This document shows positions 22,361-34,244 of a stretch of DNA of 64,000 bases, piece after piece. Position numbers and translations under genes: made by a program. The stretch's first letter is position 1, and each line of letters starts with the position of its first letter. The notes under the pieces were generated by a model. The model had not been told where the DNA came from. It ran no database searches and saw nothing but the letters and a program-made list of their open reading frames with translations. This stretch comes from Nicotiana tabacum (lineage: Eukaryota > Streptophyta > Magnoliopsida > Solanales > Solanaceae): positions 48,491,792 to 48,555,791 of the forward strand of contig NC_134090.1 of assembly GCF_000715075.1 (NCBI RefSeq). The letters are read 5' to 3'.

Positions 22361-25300
22361 TGTCACCATCCAGAATTTCTCAACGTCGAGACTGTAATGG
22401 CGCCTAACATTTCACTTGCTAGGCAAGCCAACGTTAGAACAATTTATTCCTTTTAACATTTTAAGTAGTAGCTATATAAGGAAGAACTGAAATAACTAAA
22501 ATAATTTAAGCGAATATACGGAAACTAAACCAACCAAAAAATTTACTACAATTCCCTGAACCTGGTGTCACAAGTGCACGAGCTGCTAGAATAGAACATA
22601 TAAAGATTTGAAATAAACAGAAAGATGTCTGAATAAAAATACATAGCTAGATAATAAGAGGAAGGGGAATTCAGGAGTTGCGGGCACTGGGCAGCTGTAC
22701 CTCACGTCTCCGTGGTTGTCCAATCCGAGCCCTCTAGTAGTCGCCACTGGGACCGACTCCGAAATCTGCACTGTGCAGAGTATAGTATTATTATATCCGA
22801 CCCCATGTACTGATAAGTACCGAGCCTAACCTCGACGAAGTAGTGACGAGGCTAAGGCGGGTCACTTACACTAAAACATGTACGCAGTATATAAAATAAT
22901 GACACCATAATAGAAATACTGAACAGAATTAAACAGGTAATTGGAAATGATAACCACATCCTCAAGAATGAACCAGCACCGTACAAGAACACCAATCTTT
23001 AACTGTTCAAACAAATACTGGAGCCAACACAGCTCGAGTAAAAGATACATATATATTGTTGCGACGCGAAACCCGATTCCATCAGACGACATAAGATCCT
23101 CCCTTATTTCACCGTATCAATATCAACATCAGTAATAATATAAATATGTTGTGGCGCGCAACCCGATTCCACCATATATCAATGTATGTATCATAATTTA
23201 CCCTTATTTCACCATATCAATATACCCTTATTCCACCTGTTGCGGCGTACAACTCGATCCCATCGTATAAACATATTTAGCCTTATTCCACCATATTAAT
23301 CCTCCCTTATTACACCTGTTGCTGCGGCGTGCAGCCCGATCTTACCATATTAGTACCAAACACTCAATGTACATAGTCAAATCAATAATCTAGATCACAA
23401 GGCCTTTACGATAAATAAATACCAAACTAAATCAAGAAAAAGGAAACCTTGTTCAATATAGAATCTACTCAAATAACACTACACAACGAGACCAAACCAG
23501 CAATTTATAGTTAGGATATGCAAACAAGACGAATTAAGCAAATAGCAGGGATTAGGGAAAACAATGAAAAGAGCTAACATGGTTCACAAAAGAAGATATT
23601 GACTAACACGTAATAGTTAGGCATGGAAAACATTTAGAACATATAATACTTAAGGTAGGAAGGAAAACAATTAAGGAAAAGCGATAAATAAGGGAGAACA
23701 CATAATTCGGCGGCGTATAGGCACTCGTCACCTTGCATATACGTCGCTCACATGGAATTCACATAACACAAAGTCCGAGGGGTCCTAATTCCCTCAAATC
23801 AAGGTTAGACACAATACTTACCTCACTCCGCGGTCAATTCAAAGCTTTACTGGGGCCTTTCCCCTAGACTTCACCTCCAAACCACTCGTATCTAGCCACA
23901 ATTAACTCAATAACATCAAATATTGTTAAATGAATCAATTACAATGCATAAATTTATATTTTTCAAAATTTTCCCCAAAAAGTCAAAAATCGACCCCGAG
24001 CCCGCTTGGTCAAAACCCGAGGTTGCGGACCAAAATTCATTTACCCATTCACCTCGAGCCCGATTATATAATTTGTTTCGAAATCTGACCTCAATTCAAG
24101 GTCTAAATTCCAATAATACAAAAATCCCTAATTTTACCCAAACCCCCAATTTCCACCATGAAAATCCTTGATTTTAGGTTGAAAATTCATGAAATGTAAT
24201 GAGTAATTGAAAGAAAGTAGATTAGAATCACTTACCAACAAATTGGGGAAGAAATTATCTTTTGAAAATCGCCTCTAGGTCTTCTAGTTTTAAATTTTAG
24301 AAAGAATAACCAAATCCTGGTTTTAGTTCTGTTTTTAAATCACTAGGCAGGCCTTCTTCGCGTTCGTGAAGGGCCTGCCACATTCACGAAGGGTAGCGGC
24401 CCAGAAGGTTTACGCGTTCGCGAAAGGTTGTTCGCGTTTGCGATGTCCTGCCCCCCCCCCCTCGGCCATCGCATTCGCGAGCCTAGGCTCACATTCGCGT
24501 AGAACAACTTACAGATTCCCAAGCCCACCTCTATTTACTATACGCGTTCGCGTATTGCCGGTCGCATTCACGAAGAGCAAACCCCTAGTGCTTCGAGTTA
24601 GCGACCATGGACTCGCGTTCGTGTTGAACAAAACCACCCCCAGTCCAGCTTACACTTCGCGTTCGCAGGAGTAGCTTCGCGAAGCGAAGAAGAAAACCAG
24701 AAACACTAACTACAGAAAAACCAGATTTTCCCAAGTTCAAAATATCTCGAAGCCTATCCGAAACTCACTCGAGCCCTCGGGGCTCCAAACCAAATATGAA
24801 CACATGTCCTAAAAATCATACAAACTTAATCACGCGATTAAATCATCAAAATAACACCTAGAACTACGAATTGAACACCAAATCAAATGAAATTTTCAAG
24901 AAAGCTTTAAAACCTCTATTTTCACAATCGAGCATCTGAATCACGTCAAACCAACTCAGTTTCTCACCAAATTTCACAGACAAGTCTTAAATATCATAAT
25001 GAATTTGTACCGGGATCCGGAACTAAATTACGGACCCGATACCAACAAGATCAAACATTAACCAAATTCTTAAAACCATTAGATTTTTAGTCTTTCAATT
25101 TTCAACAAAAATTCATATCTCGAGCTAGGGACCTCGGAATTCGGTTTCAGTCATACGCCCAGGTCCCATATTTCATTACGGACCCATAAAGACCGTCAAA
25201 TCATGGATTCGAATCCGTTAACTCAAAACGTTGACCGAAGTCAACTAAAATCAACTTTTAAGGCAAAAATTATTATTTTCATCAACTTTCAACATAAAAG

Positions 25301-25420
25301 CTTTCAGGAAATATATCCGGACTGCACACTCAAATCGAAGAGGGTAAAAATGAGATTTTTAAGGCTTAAGATAGCATAATCAAGTTCTAAAACATAAGAT
25401 GACCCTTTTGGATCATCACA
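22361..25420 (-). repeat. 3' LTR of element 2 (3060 bp)
   Basis: Minus strand from TGTGATGATCC (25420) to the 22361 end. It matches the copy at 30662-33667 throughout. Features: W-box pair (25231-25244), a CpG-rich 'cgcgttcgcg' cluster (24350-24690) with a C11 run at 24451-24461, and four 'gc-gc-acccgat' units (23055-23345). The plus ORFs at 22941, 23923 and 24366 are LTR shadows. Confidence 0.88.
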
Positions 25421-25898
25421 TTCTCCACCTCTAAAACAATCGTTCGTCCTCGAACGGACATAGAAAAGTACATGAGCTGGTGAAAAGGTGGGAATATCTA
25501 CTTCGCATATCGGACTCGGACTCCCATGTAGCTGCCTCAACAGGCTGACCTCTCCAATGCACTCGAACTGAAGGATAACTCTTCGATCTCAACCGACGAA
25601 CCTGTCGGTCTAGAATAGCTACTGGTTTCTCCTCATAAGTCAAATCAGTGTCCAACTGGATAGAGCTGAAATCTAGTACATGAGACAGATCACCGTGGTA
25701 CTTACGGAGCATGGACACATGAAATACTGAATGAACTGCTGATAAACTAGGTGGCAATGCGAGATTGTAAGCCACCTCACCCACTCTCTGAAGAATCTCA
25801 AAAGGCCTGATGTACCTAGGGCTCAACTTGCCATTCTTTCCAAACCTCATTACACCCTTTATGGGTGATACATAAAGCAACACTCTCTCTCCGACCAA
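25304..25898 (-). CDS. Element 2 integrase C-terminus with chromodomain-like tail
   Basis: The frame 25898-25431 has 'FGKNGKLSPRYIRPFEILQR' (GPF/Y module, with Gly changed to Arg), 'LSAVHSVFHVSMLRKYHGD' and a better-preserved chromodomain-like tail: 'VAILDRQVRRLRSKSYPSV' followed by 'WRGQPVEAATWESESDMR'. It runs beyond the polypurine tract, and the overlapping frame 25540-25304 is a shadow. This tail supports the chromovirus call for both elements. Confidence 0.8.
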
Positions 25899-26938
25899 GA
25901 ATGCAATATTACGAACCTTACGGCCGGCATAACTCTTATACCTGGACTAAGCCAAGCGAAGTCTATCATGAATGATTTTAACCTTATCCAAGCCATCATG
26001 TACTAAATCTGTACCTAATAATCGAGCCTCTCCCAGCTCAAACCATCTGACCGGCAATTGACATCGTCTACCATATAATGCCTCATAGGGAGCCATCTAG
26101 ATGCTCGACTAATAACTGTTGTTGTAGGAAAACTCCACAAGTGGAAAGAACTGATCCCAAGAGCCTCTAAAGGCAATAACACAAGCGCGGAGCATATCTT
26201 CCAATATCTGAATGGTGCGTTCAGACTGTCCGTCCGTATGAGGATGAAATGATGCTCAACTCAACCTGGGTGCCCAGCTCACGTTGTACTGCCTCTAAAA
26301 ATGCGAGGTGAACTGCGTACCTCGATCAGAAATGATAGACACGGGCACACCGTGAAGATGGACAATCTCACGGATCTAAATTTCTGCCAACCGCTTTGAA
26401 GAATAGGTAATTGCCATATGAATGAAATGTGCTGACTTGGTCAGTCTATCCACAATAACACAAACTACATCGTACTTCCTCTAAGTCAGTGAGAGTCCAA
26501 CAACGAAATCCATAGTGATACGCTCCCACTTTCACTCATGAATCTCTATCTTCTGAAGCAAACCACCAGGTCTCTGATGCTCGTACTTTACTTGCTGACA
26601 ATTTAGACACCGAGCTACATATGCAACTATATCCTTCTTCATCCTTCTCCACCAATAATGTTGCTACAGGTCCTGATACATCTTGGTGGCGTCTGGATGA
26701 ATAGAATACTGGGAACTATGGGTCTCCTCTAGAATCAACTCACGAAGTCCATCTAAATAGGCACACAAACATGACCCTGCATACTCAAAACTCCATCATC
26801 CCCAACCGTAACCTGCTTGGCATCACCGTATCGCACTGTGTCCCTAAGGACAAGTAAATGAGGGTCATCATACTGTCGCTCCCTAATACTCTAAAACAAG
26901 GAAGACCGAGAGACTGTGCAAGCTAGAACACGATTGGG
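25899..26938 (-). pseudogene. Element 2 integrase zinc finger and core, heavily broken
   Basis: No long frame remains, but the minus strand over about 1 kb is collinear with the integrase of element 1 (14907-15700). Recognisable pieces include the core Asp region near 26530-26480 and the 'SDRGTQF'-like stretch near 26320. Stops and small indels occur about every 100-200 bp. Confidence 0.6.
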
Positions 26939-27169
26939 CTAAAAAATATCCAACCTCACGAACTGATTGGCCAAAACGTGAACATCTAATGCAAGCGGTC
27001 TCTCACCGACTGGAATGAACGCAAGGCTGCCCATACTCACTAACTTCCTACTCAAAGTATCAGCCACCACATTGTCCTTCCCGAGATGATACAAGATGGT
27101 GATATCATAGTCTTTCAATAGCTCTAACCACCTTCTCTGCCTCAAATTGAGCTCCTTTTGTTTGAACAA
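26939..27169 (-). CDS. Element 2 RNase H end (fragment)
   Basis: A 76-residue frame with '[20 protein letters not shown]' and '[20 protein letters not shown]', matching the RNase H terminus of element 1 (15940-15850). It is cut by stops on both sides. Confidence 0.7.
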   Translation of the reverse strand: MFKQKELNLRQRRWLELLKDYDITILYHLGKDNVVADTLSRKLVSMGSLAFIPVGERPLALDVHVLANQFVRLDIF

Positions 27170-27292
27170 ATACTACAAAGTTTGATGACCCGTGAACACC
27201 TCACGCGACACGCCATAAAGATAGTGCCTCCAAATCTTCAGCGCATGAACAATGGATGCCAACTCTAAGTCGTGAATAGGATAATTCTTCTC

Positions 27293-27985
27293 TTAAACCT
27301 TCAGATGCCGCGACGCATATACAATCACCTTGACACCCTGCATCAATACCACACCAAGTCCAATACGAGATGCATCACAATATATTGTATAAGGCCCTGA
27401 ACTTGTGGGCAATACCAACACAGGTGCCATAGTCAAGGCTGTCTTGAGCTTCTGAAAGCTCGCCTCACCCTCGTTTGACCATTTGAACGGGGCACCCTTC
27501 TGGGTCAACCTGGTAAACGGGGCTGCTATAGATGAAAAGTCCTCCATAAACTGACGGTAATAACTTGCGAATCCCAAGAAACTACGGATCTCTGTGGTTG
27601 AGGTACGCCTAGGCTGATTCTGAATGGCTTCAATCTTCTTAGGATCCACCTGAATACCCTCTGCTGATACAACATGCCCTAAGAAAGCAACTGAGTCCAA
27701 CCAAAACTCGCATTTTAAAAACTTAGCATATAATTGGTTGTCTCTCAATGTCTAAAGTACGATTTGAAGATGTTGCTTATGCTCCTCTCGGCTGTGGGAG
27801 TAGATCAAGATATCATTAATAAACACAATCACAAAGGAATCCAGGTAAGGCTTGAACACCCGGTTCATCAAATCCATAAATGATGCTGGGGCATTTATCA
27901 AGCCAAATGACATCGCCAGGAACTCATAATGCCCATATCGAGTCCGAAAAGCTGCCTTAGGGACATCAGACGCCCTAATCCTCAA
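27293..27985 (-). CDS. Element 2 reverse transcriptase palm to RNase H, mutated active site
   Basis: Two consecutive minus frames. 27985-27752 has '[19 protein letters not shown]' and the polymerase motif as '[12 protein letters not shown]', in which the first catalytic Asp of the lineage's FIDD is Asn. 27748-27293 has '[20 protein letters not shown]', the connection region and the RNase H start '[18 protein letters not shown]'. A stop near 27749 separates the frames. Loss of an active-site Asp would abolish polymerisation independently of the stops. Confidence 0.8.
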
Positions 27986-28168
27986 CTAATGGTAGCCAGA
28001 CCTCATATCGATCTTTGAAAACACATTGGCACCTTGAAGCTGATCAAATAAGTCATCAATCCTCGGCAAAGGATACTTGTTCTTGATAGTGACTTTGTTT
28101 AAGTACCGGTAATCAATGCACATCCTCATCGACCCATCTTTCTTCTTCACAAATAACACAGGCACACC

Positions 28169-28576
28169 CTAGGGCGAGACACTAGGTCTGATGAAGCCCT
28201 TATCAAGCAAATCTTGCAACTGCTCCTTCAACTCTTTCAACTCTAGCGGGGCCAAACGATATGGCAGAATAGAAATGGGTTGAGTGCCCGGAACCAAATC
28301 AATACAAGAGTCAATATCCTTGTCAGGTGGCATCCCCAGTAGGTCTACAGGAAATACCTCTGGAAACTCTCGAACAACTGGTACATCATCCATGGAAGGA
28401 ACCTCCGTACTAGAATCACGGACATAAGCCAAACAAGCTATACACCCCTTCTCAACCAGACGTCTAGCCTTCATATAAGAGATAACAATGCTGGTAGAAT
28501 GACTAGGAATCCCTCTCCACTCTAATTGAGGCAACCCCGACAAGGCTAAGGTCACTATCTTGGTGTGACAATCCAA
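28169..28576 (-). CDS. Element 2 protease-RT linker and RT start
   Basis: A 135-residue frame with 'VVREFPEVFPVDLLGMPPD' and 'PISILPYRLAPLELKELKEQ', ending after 'KGFIRPSVSP' where a TAG interrupts the RT. It corresponds to 17365-16990 of element 1. The part between 28168 and 27986 ('CIDYR..LNK' region) is still recognisable but contains stops. Confidence 0.75.
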   Translation of the reverse strand: MDCHTKIVTLALSGLPQLEWRGIPSHSTSIVISYMKARRLVEKGCIACLAYVRDSSTEVPSMDDVPVVREFPEVFPVDLLGMPPDKDIDSCIDLVPGTQPISILPYRLAPLELKELKEQLQDLLDKGFIRPSVSP

Positions 28577-28597
28577 TGTAGCATGATAAGGTGATAG

Positions 28598-28915
28598 TTA
28601 ATCCATACCCAATATAATATCAAAATCAACCATATTGAGGTGTATAAGATCTACACGAGTCTCAAGACTCCCAATGGTAACCACACATGAATGATAGACA
28701 CGATCTACCACAATGGAATCTCCCACAGGTGTGGACACATACACCGGAGCACTCAAAGAATCACAAGGCATAACCAAATATGAAGCAAAATATGATGACA
28801 CATATGAATAAGTAGAAACCGGATCAAAAAAAACTGAGGCATCTCTACTGCAAATTGAAACTGTACTTGTGATAATCACATCAGACATCAGCCTCAGGCC
28901 TGGCTGGAATAACAT
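28598..28915 (-). CDS. Element 2 aspartic protease (fragment)
   Basis: A 105-residue frame with 'ASVFFDPVSTYSYVSSYFAS' at the active site (Gly of Asp-Pro-Gly-Ser replaced by Val), 'VSTPVGDSIVVDRVYHSC' and 'VDFDIILGMD', the flap-to-C-terminal part of the lineage's retropepsin. The Gly-to-Val change next to the catalytic Asp probably inactivates it. Confidence 0.7.
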   Translation of the reverse strand: MLFQPGLRLMSDVIITSTVSICSRDASVFFDPVSTYSYVSSYFASYLVMPCDSLSAPVYVSTPVGDSIVVDRVYHSCVVTIGSLETRVDLIHLNMVDFDIILGMD

Positions 28916-29094
28916 AGCATCGGGGTTGGGCCCTACAACTCTGAACCATATCTCTAGGATGACCTCCTATTGGCTAGCCTCCACCTCTAACGGCCTGGCC
29001 TCCACCTCTAATGGCCTAACCTCTACCTCTAGCGGCCTGACCCCAACCTCTAGCTCTATGACCCCTACCTCTAGTGATGCAACCGATGTTAGAA

Positions 29095-30460
29095 CTATGG
29101 CACAAGAACTTTGTTATGGCGTACCACCCAATAATCTCGAACAAGTCCTCCTGATATGCCCAAAACCACCGTACTCATAACATCCATCCCGATACTATGG
29201 CTGCTGGAAATGAGACTGGCCCGAACGGGCTGGGTGACCACGGTAATAACTCTGAATAGGAGGTGCACTAATAGAAGCTGGTGGTGCACTGTAAGCTGGC
29301 TGCCCAGAATGAGGCACATAAAGACCACGACTCCCTGAAGCGCTGTGGGATGTCTGAAGCGCTGAATGATATGGCCTAGGAGGATGGCCCCTACCAAAAG
29401 TACCCTTGCCTCCAGACGAGGCACCACTAAAACCACCTGAATGACGAGGTCTCTTGTCAGATCCATGACCACTCCCCTAGGTTAGAACCATATCGACTCG
29501 CCTGGCAATATTGGCAGCCGCCTGAAAAAAATCTCACTTCCAATCTCCTTAGCCATTTGCAATCTCATAGGATGAGCAAGTCCCACAATAAACCTCTTCA
29601 CCCTCTCTTTCTCTCGGTAGGAAGCAGAAGAATAACATGACGGGCCAGATCTACAAACTAAGTCTTGTACTGAGTGACAGTCATAGAACCCTGTTGCAGA
29701 CACTTGAACTACCTTCGATAGTCCTCTCTCTTAGTGATAGGAAGGAACTTCTCAAGAAATAACTGAGAGAACTCGTCCCAAGTAAGAGCAGGCGACCCAA
29801 CTGGTCTGGTCAACATATAATCCCTCTACCGTTTCTTGTCAGAACCCGACAAATGGAATGCAGCAAAGTTGACCACATTGGTTTCCACTATACCCATGTT
29901 TTGTAACACCTCATGATAACTGCCCAAATAGTCTTGGGGATCCTTTGAAGATGCACCGCTTAAATGATATGGGAACAGCTTGGTAAACCTATCCAGTCTT
30001 CATAAAGCCTTAGAAGACATAGCTGATCCATCACTGGTCTGTGCCGCAACACCCGGCAGAACTACCCCAACGGGCTGAGCTGTTGGAGTCTAAAACTAAG
30101 GAGCCATTTGCTCTAGAGTGTGAGTAGCGGGAGTTTGTTCTCCTCCCCCAGCCTGAGAGATGGTTGGTTCTACAGGAATGTGCCGGCCTGTGCCACACTC
30201 TCCATGAGGCCCACCAGACGGACCAAAGCATCCTGAAGTATCGGGGTGGCTATGAACCCTTCCGGGACCTGAGCTGGTCCGACAGGAATAGTTTGGGCTG
30301 GAACCTCATCACTAAACTCCACCTGAGGCTCCGCTACTGGTGCTGGTGCTCGAGCTCTAGGCTGAGCCCTGCCTCTGCCTCGACCTCTGCCCCTCGTAGG
30401 AGCTGCCACTAAGGGCTATGGATGCTGCTCAATTGAAGATGTGGTGCGTGTTCTTGCCAT
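29095..30460 (-). pseudogene. Element 2 gag, broken, with degenerate zinc knuckle
   Basis: An ATG at 30460 opens 'MARTRTTSSIEQHP' and hits TAG after 14 codons. The same frame resumes with an Arg/Gly-rich stretch ('APTRGRGRGRGRAQPRARAP', 30409-30170). The gag core region is scattered over 29950-29480. At about 29195-29155 the knuckle reads 'CYEYGGFGHIRRT', so two of the three Cys that should bind zinc are gone. Plus frames at 28869-30412 are shadows. Confidence 0.7.
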
Positions 30461-30646
30461 CTGTGAGAGAACAGAATAGAAGAGTTCAATCAGCAATGAT
30501 AGAATAAAAGTCGCACGATATACAAGAATAGAAGTGAAACCGTTCCCAACTCCATAGCCTCTAGAAAATAAGTACAGACGTCTCCGTACCGATCCTCCAT
30601 ACTCTACTAAGTTTGCTCGTGACTCATGAGTCCTATGTAACCTAGG

Positions 30647-30658
30647 GCTCTGATATCA
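30647..30658 (-). other. Primer-binding site of element 2
   Basis: On the minus strand the 5' LTR ends at 30662 (...GGTCGTGACA) and is followed after three bases by TGATATCAGAGC. The usual plant initiator-Met-tRNA site is TGGTATCAGAGC, so only one G-to-A change separates them. This fixes the element's orientation and the LTR boundary. Confidence 0.85.
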
Positions 30659-30661
30659 ACT

Positions 30662-33600
30662 TGTCACGACCCTGAATTTTCCACTGTCGGGACCGTGATG
30701 GTGCCTAACATTTTACTTTCTAGGCAAGCCAACGTTAGAACAATTTATTCCTTTTAAAAGTTTAAGTAGTAGTTATATAAGAAAGAACTGAAATAACTAA
30801 AATAATTTAAGCAAATATGTGGAAACTAAACCAGCCAAAACATTTACTACTATTCCTTGAACCAGGTGTCACAAGTGTACGAGCTGCTAGAATAGTACAT
30901 ATAAAGGTTTGAAATAAACAGAAAGTTGTCTGAATAAAGATACATAACTAGATAATAAGAGGAAGGGGACTTCAAGAGCTGCGGGCGCGGGCAACTGTAC
31001 CTCAAGTTTCCGTGGCTGTCCAATCCGATCCCTCTAGTAGCCGCTGCTGGGACCGACTCCGAAATCTGCACAATGTGCAGAGTGTAGTATTAGTACAACC
31101 GACCCCATGTACTGGAAAGTGCCGAGCCTAAGGCATGTCACTTACACTAAAACCTGTACGCAATATATAAAATAATGACAGCATAATAGAAATACTGAAC
31201 AAAATTAAACAAGTAATTGGAAATGATAAGCACAGCCTCAAGAATGAACCAGCACCGTACAAGAACACCAATCTTTAACAGTTCAAACAAATACCGGAAG
31301 CCAATATAGCTCAAGCAAAAGATACATATATATTATTACGGCACGCAACCCGATCCCACCAGACAACACAAGATCCTCCCTTATTTCACCGTGTCAATAT
31401 CAATATCAGTAATAATAATATGATGCGGCGCGGAACCCGATCCCATCATATATCAATATGTGTATTATAATTCACCCTTATTTCACCATATCAATCCACT
31501 TTTATTCCACCTAATGTGGCAAGCAACTCGATCCCACCGTATAAACGTATTCACCCTTATTCCACTATATCATTCCTCCTTATTACACCTGCTACGGCGT
31601 GCAGCCCGGTCCAATCATATCAGTACGAAAAACTCAATGTACACAGTCAAATCAACAATCTAGATCACAAGGCCTTTACAATAAATAAATACCAAACTAA
31701 ACCAAGAAAAAGGAAACCTTGTTCAATATAGAATCTACTCAAATAACACTACAAAATGATACCAAACCAGCAATTTACAGTTAGGAGATGCAAACAAGTC
31801 AAATTAAACAAATGGCAGGGATTAGGGGAAACTATGAAAAGAGCTAACATGATTCACAGAAGAAGATATTGACTAACACGTAACAGTTAAGCATGGAAAG
31901 CATTTAGAGCATATAACAATTAAGGTAGGAAGGAAAACAATTAAGGAAAAGCGATAAATCAGGGAGACCAGATAATTCGGCGGCATATAAGCACTCGTCA
32001 CTTGCATATACATCATCACATGGAATTCACATAACACAAAGTCCGAGGGGTCCTAATTTCCTCAAGTCAAGGTTAGACACAATACTTACCTCACCCCCAC
32101 GGTCAATTCAAAGCTCTATCGGGGCCTTTCCCCTAGAATTCGCCTCCAAACCACTCGTATCTAGCCATAATTAACTCAATAACATCAAATATTGCTAAAG
32201 AAATCAACTACAATGCATAAATTTAGATTTTTCAAACTTTCCTCCAAAAAGTCAAAAATCGACCACAGACCCCTTAGTCAAAACCCAAGGTTCGGACCAA
32301 AATTCATTTACCCATTCACCCCTGAGTTCGATTATGTAATTTATTTAAAAAATTCCGACGTCAATTCGAGGTCTAAATTCCAATTATACAATAATTCCTA
32401 ATTCTACCCAAACCCCCAAATTCCACCATGAAAACCCTAGATTTTAGGTTGAAAATTCATGAAATGTAATGGGTAATTGAAAGAAAGTAGATTCGAATCA
32501 CTTACCAACAAATTGGGGAAGAAATTATCTTTTGAAAATCGCCTCTAGGTCTTCTAGTTTTGAAATTTTAGAAAGAATGACCAAATCCCATTTTTAGTTC
32601 TGTTTTTAAATCACTGGGTAGGCCTTCTTCGAGTTCGCGAAGGGTAGTGGCCCAGAAAGCTTACGCGTTCGCAAAAGGTTGTTCGCGTTCACGATGGTTT
32701 GTCCCCCCCAGGCATCGCATTCAGGGGCCTTGGCTCGCGTTCGCGTAGAACAACCTACAGATTCCCAGCCCACCTCTGTTTACTCTATGCGTTCGCGTGT
32801 TGCCTGTCGCGTTCGCGAAAAGTAGACCCCCAGTGCTCCGCGTTCGCGACTATGGCCTCGCGTTCTCGTTTAACAAAACCACCCCCAGCCTGGCTTACAC
32901 TTCGCGTTCGGGGGAGTAGCTTCGTGAACGCGAAGAAGAAAACCAGAAATACTAACTGCAGAAAAACCAGATTTTTCCCAAGTTCAAAACATCCCGAAGC
33001 CTATCTGAAACTCACCCGAGCCCTCGGGGCTCTAAACCAAACATGCACACAAGTCCTAAAAACATTATACGAACTTGTTCGCGCGATCAAATCGTCAAAA
33101 TAACACCTAAAACTACGAATTGAACACCAAATCGAATGAAATTTTCAAGAAAACTTTAAAACCTCTATTTTCACAACCGGGCGTCTGAATCACGTCAAAC
33201 CAACTTCGTTTATCACCAAATTTCACACACTAGTCTTAAATATCATAATGAACTTGTACTAGGTTCCGAAACCAAAATATGTGCCCGATACCAACAAGAT
33301 CAAATATTACTAAATTCTTAAAACCATTAGATTTTCAGTCTTTCAATTTTCAACAAAAATTCATATCTCGAGCTAGGGACTTCGGAATTCCATTCCAGGC
33401 ATACGCTCAGGTCCCATATTTCATTATGGACCCACCGGGACCGTCAAATCATGGGTACGGGTCCGTTTACTCAAAACATTGACCGAAGTCAACCGAAAAT
33501 CAACTTTTAAGGCAAAATTATTATTTTCATCAACTTCCAATATAGAAGCTTTTCGGAAATATGTCCGGACTGCGCATGCAAATTGAGGAGGGTAAAAATG

Positions 33601-33667
33601 AGATTTTTAAGGATTAAAAGCGCAAAATCGAGTTCTAAAACAAAGATGACCCTTTTGGGTCATCACA
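30662..33667 (-). repeat. 5' LTR of element 2 (3006 bp)
   Basis: Matches 22361-25420 over its whole length. It has the same W-box pair (33479-33492), CpG-rich cluster (32630-32940) and 'cagcccg' units (31335-31620). Its end at 33667 (...TCATCACA on plus) abuts the CTATT duplication. It lies about 700 bp upstream of the MIC60 start codon and is transcribed away from it. The plus ORFs 31460-33482 are shadows. Confidence 0.88.
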
Positions 33668-34244
33668 CTATTGTTTTTAAATAATTTAATTACTTGAATA
33701 CTATATTTGGATAATTGCGGTGAGAAAATGAGGAACTTTTCAGGCAATTTAACACGAGTACTTCATTTGGATATTCATTTTTGTAAAAAGAAGAAACATC
33801 TCATCGTATAAGCTCAAAACCAAAAATCCAAAACATCCAAACCGATTAAGTCGAAACCGAACTTAAAAAATTCAATCCAATCCGAACTTGTTTGAATTGG
33901 ATTTGGATTGTCAATTCTTCAACCGAAAACTAAAAATCCAAAATGAGATTTTCATATGCAATCCGAAGTGCGGGATGCCCAACCCTACTAACAACTTGTT
34001 CTTCTAGTCTTCAATTAAAAAAAACTTGTTCTTCTACGTGTAGGTTGATCTGATTTATAATTAGTTTTTTAAATTTTTATAGGTAGAAATCTAATGCAGT
34101 AATCTATTTTTTGGGGTTAAAATAATGCAGTAAAAGGTGAAAATTTGTCAGAATACAAAAGGTAAAAAACATTTACTAACTAAAAAGAAGAGAAATAAAA
34201 GAAAGAAAAGTTCCGGGTGCACAAATAAAGAAAAAACGGAGTGT

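Larger units (their letters stand above)
22361..33667 (-). mobile_element. Tekay/Del-like chromovirus 2, both LTRs present
   Basis: An 11.3-kb minus-strand element. The 5' LTR is 30662-33667 and the 3' LTR is 22361-25420. The flanks are a perfect CTATT duplication (22356-22360 and 33668-33672). A primer-binding site lies two bases inside the 5' LTR and a polypurine tract next to the 3' LTR. Order on the minus strand: gag, decayed CCHC, protease, RT, RNase H, integrase, chromodomain-like tail. All domains are present but many stops and frameshifts, plus a changed RT active site, make it non-autonomous. The two LTRs differ at many sites, often C/T, so the insertion is not recent. Confidence 0.88.
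22008..33987. mobile_element. hAT-type MITE split by Tekay-like element 2
   Basis: The two halves are 22008-22360 and 33673-33987 (about 668 bp together). They are flanked by the 8-bp direct repeat CTAACAAC (22000-22007 and 33988-33995). Ends are inverted: 'aggggtggcat' on the left and 'atgcccaaccct' on the right. Both halves are rich in 'ttggattt/aaatccaa' words that can fold back. The 8-bp target duplication points to the hAT superfamily. The 11.3-kb LTR element sits in the middle with its own 5-bp duplication. No transposase is encoded. Confidence 0.75.

Noticed and set aside
24366..24674. Arg/Ser-rich plus ORF of 102 residues and its relative at 32699-33103
   Set aside because: Products of the 'gcgttcgcg' cluster in the LTRs of element 2; the frames differ between the two copies.
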